NCBI GenBank assembly: GCA_029556545.1
Contig: JAKQEQ010000192.1
Coordinates: forward strand, 62,001-126,000
Direction of reading: 5' to 3'
Length of the DNA: 64,000 nucleotides
Source: Candidatus Hydrogenedentota bacterium
GTDB taxonomy: Bacteria; Hydrogenedentota; Hydrogenedentia; Hydrogenedentales; JAGMZX01
Shown in pieces: positions 7,065 through 16,423 of the stretch (position 1 is its first letter; each line of letters starts with the position of its first letter). Made by a program: the position numbers and the translations under genes. The notes beneath the pieces were generated by a model. It did no database searches and had not been told where the DNA came from. It saw only the letters and a program-made list of their open reading frames with translations.

Positions 7065-8264
7065 GTGCATAAGGGTGAAGGGGTTTCCTCTACTTCAGAC
7101 GGCGGTTTTTCGGGGGTTGGGGCACTGCTCCGACTACTGTACTTGGCCGTATTCCGCAGCAGGGGCACCGCGGCCCGCTACACGCTCAAGCGATTCTGCA
7201 TCATGGTGTTCTTCCTGCCGCTGTTTCTGATCTTGCAGGGGATAAACCGGCTCGCGCTGCTTCTCGATAACGTGTTCTTTCCGGGCTATCGCAAGGTCGA
7301 GATCAAGGACCCCGTCTTTATTGTGGGCATCCACCGCAGCGGCACCACGTATTTCCACCATTTGCTCAACGAGGATAAAGAGACTTTCACGTCTTTCATG
7401 CTCTGGGAACTGTTGTTCGCGCCCTCCATTCTGCAACGCAAGTTCTGGTTCGCCGTCGGGGCCGTGGACCGGTTCCTGGGCGGGTTCGGAAGCAAATTGC
7501 TGATCGCGATCGAGGACCGCGTGCTGCGCGACCTGCGCACGATCCACCAGACGGGTCTCTTCCAGCCGGAAGAGGACGAACTGATTCTCGTGCCCATATT
7601 CGCGTCGATGTTCCTGCTGCTGCCGTTCCCGTTTCCGGATCGGCTGTGGCCGCTTACACGCTTCGATGCGGACGTGCCGTTGGCGGAGCAGGACCGGATT
7701 ATGGCCTTCTACCGGCGTTGCGTGCAGCGGCATCTCTACGTTCACGGTCCGAACAAGCGCTTCCTGTCGAAAAACCCGCAATTCAGCGCGAAGATCGAGG
7801 CTATCCGGCGCACGTTCCCCGATGCGCGCGTGGTCTGCAACGTGCGCAAGCCCTACGAGGCGATCCCTTCGTTCCTGAGCCTGATTTCGTTTCACTGGAA
7901 CACCTTCGACAACGACCCGCAGGGCGACCGCCTGCGCGAGATGCTCCTCGACATGACGGATTTCTTCTATCGCCATCCCATCGAGCGGCTCCCGCGCTGG
8001 CCCAAGCATCAGCACGCTTTCCTGAAGTACGACGACCTCATCGCCGACCCGCGCCGGGCGGTCCTCAGTCTCTACGACCGCCTTGAAATCCCAATCACGC
8101 CGGCCTTCGACGCCTATCTCCTGACCCAGGAACAGCGGATGCGGAGCTTCAAGAGCCGACACCGCTACTCGCTCGAACAATGGGGGCTTACGCCGGAGCG
8201 CATTCAGACCGAGTTCGGCGACGTTTTCGAGTACTTCGGCTTCAGCACCGAGCACGCGGCGTAG
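7065..8264 (+). CDS. Sulfotransferase family protein
   Basis: A 399-aa protein with the PAPS 5'-phosphosulfate loop GIHRSGTTYFHHLL (about residues 88-101) and a 3'-phosphate-binding segment VVCNVRKPYEAIPSFLSL, as in sulfotransferase_3 family members. Two hydrophobic stretches near residues 20-70 suggest an N-terminal membrane association. The acceptor is unknown; such bacterial enzymes sulfate glycans, lipids or peptides. GTG 7065 is preceded by GGAAGGAA at a good distance. It stands alone between the ECF operon and the efflux operon and ends before a small hairpin. The family call is firm; whether sulfonation is the real activity is less sure. Confidence 0.82.
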   Translation: MHKGEGVSSTSDGGFSGVGALLRLLYLAVFRSRGTAARYTLKRFCIMVFFLPLFLILQGINRLALLLDNVFFPGYRKVEIKDPVFIVGIHRSGTTYFHHLLNEDKETFTSFMLWELLFAPSILQRKFWFAVGAVDRFLGGFGSKLLIAIEDRVLRDLRTIHQTGLFQPEEDELILVPIFASMFLLLPFPFPDRLWPLTRFDADVPLAEQDRIMAFYRRCVQRHLYVHGPNKRFLSKNPQFSAKIEAIRRTFPDARVVCNVRKPYEAIPSFLSLISFHWNTFDNDPQGDRLREMLLDMTDFFYRHPIERLPRWPKHQHAFLKYDDLIADPRRAVLSLYDRLEIPITPAFDAYLLTQEQRMRSFKSRHRYSLEQWGLTPERIQTEFGDVFEYFGFSTEHAA

Positions 8265-8278
8265 CGCACACACTCCCA

Positions 8279-8306
8279 CTCGTTCTCGTTCTCGTTCTCG
8301 TTCTCG
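8279..8306 (+). repeat. (CTCGTT)n hexanucleotide microsatellite
   Basis: Four to five consecutive copies of CTCGTT directly downstream of the sulfotransferase stop. The unit is close in composition to the GAGTAC repeat inside the NikL-like gene when read on the other strand (GTACTC versus GTTCTC). Confidence 0.75.
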
Positions 8307-8325
8307 TCCATTTCGAGAAATGGAC
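8306..8325 (+). terminator. Small perfect hairpin downstream of the sulfotransferase gene
   Basis: GTCCATTT-CGAG-AAATGGAC forms an 8-bp stem with a four-base loop 41 bp after the stop codon. There is no T-run after it, so intrinsic termination is doubtful. It may simply be a processing or stability hairpin, or a diverged copy of the TATGGAC repeats. Confidence 0.3.
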
Positions 8326-8682
8326 GATACGGACCTCCGGCCGCCTCAAGCGGCGGCGTTGCACTTCGGCCCGTGATTGAGTATCGTGTCTACCGCGATG
8401 AGGCATTGGCGTCGCTACAGCGCGCCCGGATTCATCGAGGCGGTGGTTCTAGCCGGGGCGCACTTCTGTTTCAAAGCGCGCGCCGTTCGTGGTTTGCACC
8501 CTGCGGCCGATGGAACCAGCGGGCGTGGACGGTGTTCTACCGGACGCAGTCCGGTTCGCTGTGCCATGACGGCTGTCGACACGCGGATCGAACATCGAGA
8601 ATATCGGTAGTACTGGATGCGAATAAGGCTCTTGCCAGCGGAACAGGACGCTTCGCCAAGCAAGCAGGGGGGGCCGTCTTTC

Positions 8683-10365
8683 ATGCCTGTTCGTGGTTGG
8701 CCGCGCTTCCTCCCCCGGCGGCTCGCGCGCCTCTTGATCCTTCTCGCGTACTTCTGCATCGTCTTGACCTCGTGCTTGCGGCTGAGACCCGAAAACCGCG
8801 ACCCGACCTCGACTTTGCCCGACCTCGACGCATTCACTCTGTACGATGAGAGCGCGCCTGCACCGGACCGCTGGTGGACGGTCTTCGATTCGGAGGAACT
8901 TTCGACAATTGTCAAAGCCGCGCTCGAGGGCAACCTCACGCTTCAGCAGATTTACGCGCGGCTCACGCAGGCGGAGGCGCTGGCGAGACAGGCCGGCGCG
9001 CTCCGGTGGCCAAACCTGGACGTCACGGGCGACATTGCGACGACGCGCCGGCGCGTCGACACGGGTAAGTCACCGTCCGCAGACCTCGGAACTGTCGCGC
9101 GCGACTTGAACGCCTTGAATACCGCGGTTTTCGGCCCGGCCGGCGCGGCAGCCGGCGCATACGGCGCGCTGCAATCCATTGCGTCACGTCTGCAAGCGGC
9201 GAATGCGCTTCTCGAAGAGCCGCCGCCGCCCGCCGTGACCGCCACGACGCATTCCTATCGCTTCGGCGTGTCAAGCGGTTTCGAGGCGGACCTCTGGGGC
9301 CGGGTCCGCGCGCGGCACGAGGCGGCCTTGCTGGACCTCGAGGCGTCCCGCGAGGATGTGTACGCCGCGATGCTCAGTCTGTCCGGCGCGGTGGTGCGGC
9401 AATGGTTGGCCATCACGGCGCAACGGCAGGAACTGGAACTGATCGCCAGGCAGCGGGAATTGAACCAGACAACGCTTGAGTTGATAGAACTCCGGTATCG
9501 GAACGGTCTGGCGACGGCGTTGGACGTGTTTCAGCAACGTCAGATTGTCGCGCAGACGGAATCGCTCGTCCCGCTGATCGAGTCGGGGTTGCAGGCGGCG
9601 CGGCACGAACTGGCGGTTCTGCTCGGGAGAACGCCGCAGACGGACCTGGCGTTGGCGGCGGGCGCATTGCCCGCCGTGGGACCGTTGCCGGAGCCGGGGC
9701 TGCCCGCGGAGTTACTGGCGCGCCGGCCCGACGTGCGCGCGGCGGGCCTTCAGTTGCGAAGTGCCGACTGGCGCGTGGCGGCGGCGCGCGCCGATCGGCT
9801 GCCGGACCTGCGGCTCACCGCGGGCGCCAGCTACGGCGCGGACACCTGGACGCTGATATTCGACAATTGGATGGCAACGCTCGCTGGAAGCCTGACCGGG
9901 CCGGTTTTCGACGCGGGCCGCCGCAAGGCCGAGGTCGCGCGGATGCGCGCGGCAGCCGAAGAACGCCTCGCCGCCTATCGCGATCGCGTACTGCAAAGCG
10001 TGAAAGAGGTCGAGAACGCGCTGTTGCGCGAGACGAAGCAGGTCGCGTATATCGAGGCGTTGCGGCGCGAACTCGACGCCATTCGCGCGGTCCACGAGCA
10101 GGCGCGCGATCGGTATCGGAAAGGGTTGAATGATTATCTGCCCGTGCTCGCGGCGTTAACGCAGGCGCAGGCGCTCGAGCGGCGGCTGGTCCAGGCGGAG
10201 TACGATCGACTTGATCAGCGCGCCCGGTTATGTGTGGCCTTGGGTGGCGCCTGGATGGAAGAGGAATTGAAGGGATCGGGGCTGAGGGACCAGGGACCAG
10301 GGATTGGCGATCAGGTTCGGGCGGCAGTGCCCATCACGGGCGGGAGCGAAATCGACCATGACTAA
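8683..10365 (+). CDS. Outer-membrane efflux lipoprotein, TolC/NodT family
   Basis: The outer-membrane channel of an RND tripartite pump, 560 aa. I start at the ATG at 8683, which gives a 31-residue lipoprotein signal ending in LTSC; an in-frame ATG at 8617 has no ribosome site. Two OEP domains follow, with the repeated Leu/Ala-rich helices typical of TolC (for example ...ALEGNLTLQQIYARLTQAEALARQAG and the second-half LLARRPDVRAAGLQLRSAD). The last 25-30 residues (RDQGPGIGDQ) are encoded by a GGGACCA simple repeat and look appended. Its 3' end overlaps the adaptor gene by eight bases. Confidence 0.9.
   Translation: MPVRGWPRFLPRRLARLLILLAYFCIVLTSCLRLRPENRDPTSTLPDLDAFTLYDESAPAPDRWWTVFDSEELSTIVKAALEGNLTLQQIYARLTQAEALARQAGALRWPNLDVTGDIATTRRRVDTGKSPSADLGTVARDLNALNTAVFGPAGAAAGAYGALQSIASRLQAANALLEEPPPPAVTATTHSYRFGVSSGFEADLWGRVRARHEAALLDLEASREDVYAAMLSLSGAVVRQWLAITAQRQELELIARQRELNQTTLELIELRYRNGLATALDVFQQRQIVAQTESLVPLIESGLQAARHELAVLLGRTPQTDLALAAGALPAVGPLPEPGLPAELLARRPDVRAAGLQLRSADWRVAAARADRLPDLRLTAGASYGADTWTLIFDNWMATLAGSLTGPVFDAGRRKAEVARMRAAAEERLAAYRDRVLQSVKEVENALLRETKQVAYIEALRRELDAIRAVHEQARDRYRKGLNDYLPVLAALTQAQALERRLVQAEYDRLDQRARLCVALGGAWMEEELKGSGLRDQGPGIGDQVRAAVPITGGSEIDHD
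10284..10306 (+). repeat. GGGACCA simple repeat at the 3' end of the efflux-channel gene
   Basis: GAGGGACCAGGGACCAGGG lies inside the last codons of the TolC-like gene. The same heptamer recurs at 14755-14772 (end of the RND gene) and 16236-16245. Confidence 0.7.
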
Positions 10366-11599
10366 TAGCGAGGGAGACGGTACTGCAGCGCGGGCACGGA
10401 AACCGCGCCTGTCGCGTGTCTGGCGCGTTATGGGCGGGTTGTTCCGGTTTGCGTTGGTCATCGTCATACTTGTTTCAAGTGGGGCGGTGGCCTATCACTG
10501 GATGTCGAACCCGCCGACCACTGAACGCCGGCCGCCGGCGCCGCGCGCACACCTGGTCGAGGTAATCCCCGTTCGGGTGGGCCCGGAGCGCGTCGTGGTG
10601 CGCGCCATGGGCACCGTGACGCCCTCGAAGCGCATCCAGATTGCGGCCCAAGTGTCGGGAAAAATAGTGGATGTCAGCCTGAATTTCGAACGAGGCGGCC
10701 GCTTCGCCGCGGGCGAGGAGATACTGCAGATCGAGCGGGCGGATTACGAACTCGCCGTGAAGCAACAGGAAGCGAACCTGACCAAAGCCGAGGCGGATGT
10801 GCAGTTGGAGATGGGCCAGCAGGCCGTGGCACGGCGCGAATACGAGTTGCTGGGCGAGGCGGCGGCGGAAGAGGAAGTGCCCCTGCTGCTGCGCGAACCG
10901 CAATTGGCCGCGAAGGAGGCCGCCGTTGCCGTCGCGAGAGCCGCGCTTGAAAGAGCCCGCCTCGACCTGGAGCGCACGACCGTCTATGCGCCGTTCCACG
11001 CCATCGTGCTGGAACGCCCGGTGAATCTCGGTTCCCACGTGGCCCCGAGCACGCCTCTGGCGACCTTGGCAAGCGCGGATGCCTGCTGGGTCGAGACCTC
11101 GCTGCCGGTCGACGAACTGCAGTGGATTGACGTCCCCCACATTAACGGAACGGGAGGCGCGGCGGTGCGAATCTACCAGGAGGCGGCGTGGGGCGCGGAA
11201 GCGTTTCGTGAGGGCGCGGTCGAGCGGCTGCTTGGGGACCTCGAGCCGAAGGGCCGCATGGCGCGATTGTTGGTGCGCGTCGACGACCCGCTCGACCTCG
11301 GGACAAGCGACGCGGCGCGGCATTCCCTGTTGCTCGGTTCGTTCGTACGGGTCGAGATTGAAGCCAGAGAACTGGCGGGCGTGGCACGCGTGCCGCGCTC
11401 GGCGCTTCACGATGGCGCGGCGGTCTGGATAATGGCGCCGGACAGCACGCTGGATATTCGACCGGTGAATATCGCGTGGAGCGGCAGGGACGACGTTCTC
11501 GTGATTGACGACCTGGCCGACGGGGAACTTCTGATCACAAGCACGCTGGCAACGCCGGTCCTAGGGATGGCGCTGCGCACGGCGGAGGGACCGTCGTGA
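10358..11599 (+). CDS. RND efflux periplasmic adaptor (membrane fusion protein, HlyD/AcrA family)
   Basis: A 413-aa adaptor linking the inner-membrane RND transporter to the TolC-like channel. The ATG at 10358 is chosen because the longer frame to 10304 reads through the upstream gene and has no ribosome site. An N-terminal anchor helix (VWRVMGGLFRFALVIVILVSSGAVAY) is followed by a biotinyl-lipoyl half-motif (IQIAAQVSGKIVDVSLNFERG), a long alpha-hairpin (residues about 135-215), the second lipoyl half (TTVYAPFHAIVLERPVNLG) and a beta-barrel. It overlaps the upstream gene by eight bases and the downstream transporter by four (GTGA), so the three proteins are translationally coupled. Confidence 0.93.
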   Translation: MTNSEGDGTAARARKPRLSRVWRVMGGLFRFALVIVILVSSGAVAYHWMSNPPTTERRPPAPRAHLVEVIPVRVGPERVVVRAMGTVTPSKRIQIAAQVSGKIVDVSLNFERGGRFAAGEEILQIERADYELAVKQQEANLTKAEADVQLEMGQQAVARREYELLGEAAAEEEVPLLLREPQLAAKEAAVAVARAALERARLDLERTTVYAPFHAIVLERPVNLGSHVAPSTPLATLASADACWVETSLPVDELQWIDVPHINGTGGAAVRIYQEAAWGAEAFREGAVERLLGDLEPKGRMARLLVRVDDPLDLGTSDAARHSLLLGSFVRVEIEARELAGVARVPRSALHDGAAVWIMAPDSTLDIRPVNIAWSGRDDVLVIDDLADGELLITSTLATPVLGMALRTAEGPS

Positions 11600-14500
11600 A
11601 GACGGATGCCCCCTCCCTCCCTTCCGATCGTGGCCCCATCGCGTGGATGGCGGGCCACAGTGTCGCCGCGAACCTCGTTATGCTCGTCTGCGTGGTCGGC
11701 GGTTTTCTCTCTCTTCGCAACATGAAGCAAGAAGTCTTTCCCGACGTTGCGCTCGATACAGTGTCCGTGACGGTGGCCTATCCCGGGGCCAGCCCCGAGG
11801 AAGTGGAAAGCGGCATCCTGCTTGCCATCGAGGAATCCGTGCGCGGCCTCGAGGGCGTCTACGAAGTCGTCTCCGTCGCCCGTGAAGGGGTGGGTATGGT
11901 CACGGTCGAGTTACTGCTCGGCGCGGACGTGCAGCGGCTGGCGCAGGAAATCAAGAGCGAGGTGGACCGGATTGTCACGTTTCCGGAGGAGGCGGAGGAG
12001 CCCGAGGTGCGCATCGATCAGCACCGGCGCAATGTCTTGACGGTCGCGTTGTACGGCGATGCCCCGGACACCGTGCTGCACCGGCTTGGCGAGGACTTGC
12101 GCGATGACCTGCTGCAATCGCCGGACATTACCCAGGTCGACCTGCAAGGCGTGCCCCCCCTGGAAATCAGCATCGAAGTCGCACAGGATCAATTGCGGCG
12201 CTACGGCCTGACGCTGGGCGACGTGGCCGCGCGCTTGCTCAACGCGGCGGCGGACATTCCCGGCGGCGGCCTGCGCACCCGGGCCGGCGAGGTCCTCGTC
12301 CGCTTGCGGGAACGCCGGGACTACGGCCGCCAGTTCGCCACGCTGCCCATCGTGACCACGGCGGACGGCAGCGAGGTGCTCTTGCGCGATATTACGACGA
12401 TCGACGACAGCTTCGCGGAAACGGACCGCTACGCAAAGTACAACGGCAAACGCGCTGTCCTGCTGGACGTCTACCGCGTCGGGGACGAAACCCCCATCCA
12501 AGTGGCCGACGCCGTTCGTGCGCAATTGGCGGCGTTCGCGCCGCACCTGCCGCCCGGTATCGCGACCGACATCCACAGCGACCGATCGGATACTTACCGC
12601 CAGCGCGTGATGCTGCTGCTGAAGAACGGCGGCATCGGACTCTGCCTTATCCTTGTCGTGCTCGGCCTCTTTCTCGAGGCGCGGCTGGCTTTCTGGGTAA
12701 TGATGGGCATGGTCATCTCGTTCCTGGGTGCGTTTCTGTTCCTACCATCCACGAACGTCACCATCAACATGATGTCCTTGTTCGCCTTCATCATCGCATT
12801 AGGCATTGTCGTTGACAACGCGATCGTCGTCGGGGAAAACGTCTATCAGTACCACCAGCGGGGAATGCCATTCCTTGCGGCGGCGATTCACGGCGCCCGC
12901 GAGGTGGCCACGCCGGTCACGTATAGTATCCTCACCAATATCGCCACCTTCGTACCGCTCTATTTTATTCCCGGAACCATAGGCAAGACCTACAAGATGG
13001 TTCCGATAGTTGTGTGCCTTGTCTTCATTCTTTCGCTGCTCGAGAGCCTCTTCGTCCTGCCCTCGCAGCTGGGCCATCAGCAGGAACGCGCGCGGCGCGG
13101 CCTGACCGGCTGGCTTCACAGAGGACAACAGGGATTCAGCCGCGCGTTCGCGCACTGGGTCAGTAACCGTTATGGTCCTTTTCTGCTGTTCATGCTGCGC
13201 CATCGCTATCTCACCGTCGCGACGGCGGTCGGTCTGCTCACGATCATGATGGCCTACCCGCTTAGCGGGCGTATGGGCTTCCAACTCTTTCCCATCGTCG
13301 AGTCGGATTACGCCGACGCGCAACTCGTGCTGCCCTATGGCGCGCCGGTTGAACGAACCGAAGCCATAATTGAGCGACTCGAAGACCGAGCACGGCGCGT
13401 ATGCGCGGAAGGCGCTCACCCGGAACTCATCAAGGCCATTGTCACCGACGTCGGCTTGACCGGCAGCCACACCGGCCGCGTCCGCGTTGAACTGGCCCCT
13501 CCGGAAATTCGCAATGCCATCATGGGGACCGAAGCATTTACGCGGCGGTGGCGCGACGTTGTGGGCGAAGTCCCCGGCGTAGAAACACTGCGGTTCGCCT
13601 CGGACTCGGGCGGCCCCGGCGGCCGGGGCCGGCCCATTGCGGTCGAACTCAGTCATCGCGACATGGACGTGCTGGAACAATCAAGCACGGAATTGGCGGA
13701 AATACTGGCGACCTACCCCGGCGTCGAGGACATTGACGACGGCTTCCAGCCGGGCAAGCCGCAGTTGGACTTCACCATCAAGCCCGAGGGCCAGAGTCTG
13801 GGCCTTTCGGCCCGGGAAATCGCGCGGCAGGTGCGGCACGCCTTCTACGGCGCGGAAGTGCTGCGCCAGCAGCGCGGACGGAATGAACTCAAGATCATGG
13901 TTCGCCTTCCCCGCGCGGACCGTTCGACCGAGCAGACGATCCACGACCTCTTGATTCGCACGCCGGACGGCGCGTACGTGCCGTTCCGCGAGGTCGCTGC
14001 CATCGAGCGAGGCCGAGCTTTCACCACCATCGACCGCCGCAACGGCCAACGCGTCGTCCAGGTCTCCGCGGACATTACGCCCCGGGCCAAGGCGGGTGAG
14101 GTGTTGGCCGACCTCCGAAACAACGTTCTGCCGGGACTGATGCGCAACCACCCCGGACTCGCCTATAGCTTCGAGGGCCATCAGGCGGATATCCGGGAGA
14201 GCATGGCCAGTCTCCGGGTAACGTTCGTCATTGCATTACTTGTCGTATACGCGCTGTTGGCCATTCCGTTCCGCAGCTATACCCAGCCCTTCGTCGTCAT
14301 GCTCAGCATCCCCTTCGGCATCGTCGGCGCATTTCTCGGCCATCTGATTATGGGCTACGATCTCTGTATCCCGAGCATGTTCGGCATCGTGGCCTTATCC
14401 GGCGTCGTGATAAACGGATCACTGGTCATGATCGATTTCGCGAATCGGCGCAGGCAAGCCGACGGCCTCTCGCATCACGACGCCATTCACGCGGCGGCGG

Positions 14501-14790
14501 TGCAGCGGTTCCGTCCCATCTTGTTGACCACGTTGACCACCTTCGGCGGCCTCGCGCCCATGATCTTCGAAACCTCGCGACAGGCGCGTTTCCTTATCCC
14601 GATGGCCTTGTCCCTCGGTTACGGCATCCTCTTCGCCACGTTCATCACTCTGGTTATCGTGCCGTCGCTGTACTTGGTCATCGAGGATATCCGCGACGGC
14701 GTCGGACGGGTCTGGCGGGCGGCCGCATCCCATTTCGAGGAACCGGAGAAGGTTGGGACCAGGGACCAGGGACTAGAGACTAGAGACTAG
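11596..14790 (+). CDS. RND-family efflux transporter, inner-membrane permease (HAE1/AcrB-like)
   Basis: A 1064-aa permease, the usual length. It has an N-terminal helix, two large periplasmic loops and two six-helix bundles. The helix-4 proton-relay motif reads GIVVDNAIVVGEN: the first Asp of the AcrB Asp-Asp pair is kept and the second is Asn, a variant common in other RND clades. Substrates cannot be predicted. GTG at 11596 overlaps the adaptor stop as GTGA. The last dozen residues (GTRDQGLETRD) are encoded by a simple repeat that runs on past the stop, suggesting the original stop was lost into repeat DNA. No regulator gene is adjacent. Confidence 0.93.
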   Translation: MKTDAPSLPSDRGPIAWMAGHSVAANLVMLVCVVGGFLSLRNMKQEVFPDVALDTVSVTVAYPGASPEEVESGILLAIEESVRGLEGVYEVVSVAREGVGMVTVELLLGADVQRLAQEIKSEVDRIVTFPEEAEEPEVRIDQHRRNVLTVALYGDAPDTVLHRLGEDLRDDLLQSPDITQVDLQGVPPLEISIEVAQDQLRRYGLTLGDVAARLLNAAADIPGGGLRTRAGEVLVRLRERRDYGRQFATLPIVTTADGSEVLLRDITTIDDSFAETDRYAKYNGKRAVLLDVYRVGDETPIQVADAVRAQLAAFAPHLPPGIATDIHSDRSDTYRQRVMLLLKNGGIGLCLILVVLGLFLEARLAFWVMMGMVISFLGAFLFLPSTNVTINMMSLFAFIIALGIVVDNAIVVGENVYQYHQRGMPFLAAAIHGAREVATPVTYSILTNIATFVPLYFIPGTIGKTYKMVPIVVCLVFILSLLESLFVLPSQLGHQQERARRGLTGWLHRGQQGFSRAFAHWVSNRYGPFLLFMLRHRYLTVATAVGLLTIMMAYPLSGRMGFQLFPIVESDYADAQLVLPYGAPVERTEAIIERLEDRARRVCAEGAHPELIKAIVTDVGLTGSHTGRVRVELAPPEIRNAIMGTEAFTRRWRDVVGEVPGVETLRFASDSGGPGGRGRPIAVELSHRDMDVLEQSSTELAEILATYPGVEDIDDGFQPGKPQLDFTIKPEGQSLGLSAREIARQVRHAFYGAEVLRQQRGRNELKIMVRLPRADRSTEQTIHDLLIRTPDGAYVPFREVAAIERGRAFTTIDRRNGQRVVQVSADITPRAKAGEVLADLRNNVLPGLMRNHPGLAYSFEGHQADIRESMASLRVTFVIALLVVYALLAIPFRSYTQPFVVMLSIPFGIVGAFLGHLIMGYDLCIPSMFGIVALSGVVINGSLVMIDFANRRRQADGLSHHDAIHAAAVQRFRPILLTTLTTFGGLAPMIFETSRQARFLIPMALSLGYGILFATFITLVIVPSLYLVIEDIRDGVGRVWRAAASHFEEPEKVGTRDQGLETRD

Positions 14791-14798
14791 GGACTAGA
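14755..14798 (+). repeat. GGGACCA / GGGACTAGA simple repeat spanning the RND stop codon
   Basis: Two copies of GGGACCA followed by several copies of GACTAGA extend from inside the last codons of the RND permease to eight bases beyond its stop. The array supplies the terminal residues of the protein. Confidence 0.75.
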
Positions 14799-14929
14799 TA
14801 AGTATATTACACCTCTACTGGTACTACTAACTGTAATCGAGCCCGCGCGGTGGAGTTTGTCGCGGGCGGGGACGCTGTAGTAAGGTTTTGCCCACTGCTT
14901 GCGGATTTGCCGCGATAGGAGCGCATGGA

Positions 14930-16204
14930 ATGACCAAGAAAGACAAGGTATCCCGCCGTGATTTCATGAGGGGCGCCGCCGCCGCGGCGGGCGCCTTCAT
15001 GATCGTGCCGCGCCACGTGCTGGGCGGCGCGCTGTTCACCGCGCCAAGCGAGCGCCCGACGCGCGCGGTGATCGGCGTGGGCGGCATGGGCAAGGGCCAC
15101 ATGGCTTATACCGGCGCGGGCAAACTGCTCGCGGTGTGCGATGTGGATGAAGGGCATTTGAACGAGGCCGTGGCCGCCGCCGGGAAGGATGTCAAGGGGT
15201 ACAAGGACTTTCGCGAGGTCTTGGCGCGGCGGGATATCGATATCGTGCACATCGCCACGCCGCCCCATTGGCACGGCCTAATTGCTGCCGCCGCCGCCGA
15301 AGCCGGCAAGGACATCTGGTGTGAAAAGCCGATGACGCGCACCATCGGCGAGGGGACCAAGGTGGTCGAGGCGGTGCAGCGGCACGGGCGTATCTTCCGC
15401 CTGAACACGTGGTTTCGGTTCAAGGACGATTTCTACGGCTTCGGCAGCACGGTCCACCCGATCAAGAAACTCGTGGACAGTGGCATGCTCGGGTGGCCGC
15501 TCAAGGTTTTCGTCGGCGAGGGAACCGGCTTCAACTTCAAGTTCTACTGGGTCGGCAAGCAGGACCTCACGCCCGAGCCGGTCCCGCCGGAACTTGATTA
15601 TGATTTCTGGCTCGGCCCCGCGCCCTACAAGCCCTACCATCCACACCGCGTCCACGGCACGTTCCGCGGGTATTGGGATTACGACGGCGGCGGCCTCGGC
15701 GATATGGGCCAACACTATCTGGACCCGGTCCAGTATTTCCTGCGGAAAGACGACACGAGCCCCGTCGAGATCGAGGTGGACGCGCCGCAGCAGCACCCGG
15801 ACGCCTGCGGGACGTGGCGGCGCATCGTGCTGCGGTATGAGAACGGTTGCGAGGTCATCCTCGATGGCGAGGGTAAGGATCGGAACACGCCCTATCTCGA
15901 AGGTCCCGAGGGAAAGCTGTATCGCGGGTTCAAGTCGGACATCCCGAACATCGAGAAGAAGCTCGCGCAATGCGCCGACCCGGAACCGCAAGTGACGGAT
16001 TTCTTAGAGGCTGTCAAACAGCGCAAGAAATTCTCTTTGAACGAAGCGAACGGTCACCGCTCGTGTACGATGGTCAATCTCGCGAAGTGCGCCGTCCAGT
16101 TGGGCCGCAGCCTGCGTTTCGACCCGGTGGCGCAACGGTTCATCGACGACGAAGCCGCGAACCGGCTGATCGACCAGCCCATGCGTGCGCCGTGGCGGAT
16201 GTGA
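14930..16204 (+). CDS. Tat-exported Gfo/Idh/MocA-family oxidoreductase
   Basis: A 424-aa NAD(P)-dependent sugar or cyclitol dehydrogenase-like protein. The start at 14930 gives a Tat signal with SRRDFMRG and follows AGGAG; an in-frame ATG at 14888 would only add residues before the signal. The Rossmann motif is GVGGMGKGHM, and the family EKP motif is present as WCEKPMTR (about residue 137). The C-terminal GFO_IDH_MocA_C domain includes DMGQHYLDPV. Secreted members of this family are abundant in PVC and Hydrogenedentota-like genomes and probably act on unusual sugars in the periplasm. It stands alone; the substrate is unknown. Confidence 0.9.
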   Translation: MTKKDKVSRRDFMRGAAAAAGAFMIVPRHVLGGALFTAPSERPTRAVIGVGGMGKGHMAYTGAGKLLAVCDVDEGHLNEAVAAAGKDVKGYKDFREVLARRDIDIVHIATPPHWHGLIAAAAAEAGKDIWCEKPMTRTIGEGTKVVEAVQRHGRIFRLNTWFRFKDDFYGFGSTVHPIKKLVDSGMLGWPLKVFVGEGTGFNFKFYWVGKQDLTPEPVPPELDYDFWLGPAPYKPYHPHRVHGTFRGYWDYDGGGLGDMGQHYLDPVQYFLRKDDTSPVEIEVDAPQQHPDACGTWRRIVLRYENGCEVILDGEGKDRNTPYLEGPEGKLYRGFKSDIPNIEKKLAQCADPEPQVTDFLEAVKQRKKFSLNEANGHRSCTMVNLAKCAVQLGRSLRFDPVAQRFIDDEAANRLIDQPMRAPWRM

Positions 16205-16208
16205 GGAG

Positions 16209-16245
16209 GGTTTAGGGTTTAAGGTTTAGGGTTTAGGGACCAGGG
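16209..16245 (+). repeat. TTTAGGG-type heptamer array followed by GGGACCAGGG
   Basis: About four near-copies of GGGTTTA (one with an extra A) directly follow the oxidoreductase stop and end in GGGACCAGGG, the same unit seen at 10284 and 14755. It resembles telomere-like heptamers only by chance of composition. Confidence 0.75.
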
Positions 16246-16301
16246 TACTGCGGATTGCGGAACTCTGTGGGCTCCGTAGCTCTGAGGTGTGGGTTCTAGT
16301 G

Positions 16302-16388
16302 ACCTTCGGTCGAGGCCGTGGCGCGGTCCCAGTTTTCGTCACGCGCGGCGCGTGACTCCGGCGGGCAAGCAGGAGAGCGGCTACAATG
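16302..16388 (+). repeat. Dispersed intergenic repeat, family B
   Basis: ACCTTCGGTCGAGGCCGTGG, then GCGCGGTCCCAG, a variable centre with the palindrome TCACGCGCGGCGCGTGA, and GGGCAAGCAGGAGAGCGGC. The copy at 46365-46440 has the same blocks in the same order and spacing with a different centre. It lies between the oxidoreductase and the HEPN gene. Confidence 0.7.
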
Positions 16389-16423
16389 GAATTCGCGTGC
16401 CTTGACGCACTTTCCTGCTCTGC

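Larger units (their letters stand above)
8265..8682. other. 418-bp intergenic region: microsatellite, small hairpins, no gene seen
   Basis: Between the sulfotransferase and the outer-membrane efflux gene. It holds a (CTCGTT)n array (8279-8306), a short hairpin at 8306-8325 and a second GC-rich hairpin, GCCGC-ctcaa-GCGGC, near 8341. The remaining sequence has open frames on the plus strand but no start with a ribosome site and no recognisable protein. I could not find a convincing promoter for the efflux operon in it. Confidence 0.55.

Noticed and set aside
8373-8849. Plus-strand open frames in the gap before the TolC-like gene
   Set aside because: No ribosome sites, no recognisable domain, and part of the frame overlaps the clear TolC-like coding sequence.
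11596-14790. RND permease thought inactive because the AcrB Asp-Asp pair is Asp-Asn
   Set aside because: The VDN form of this motif is common in intact RND clades; the rest of the protein is complete and in an intact operon.
16209-16245. Telomere-like TTTAGGG array
   Set aside because: Only about four imperfect copies inside a chromosome context, continuous with the GGGACCA simple repeat seen elsewhere; no sign of a linear end.
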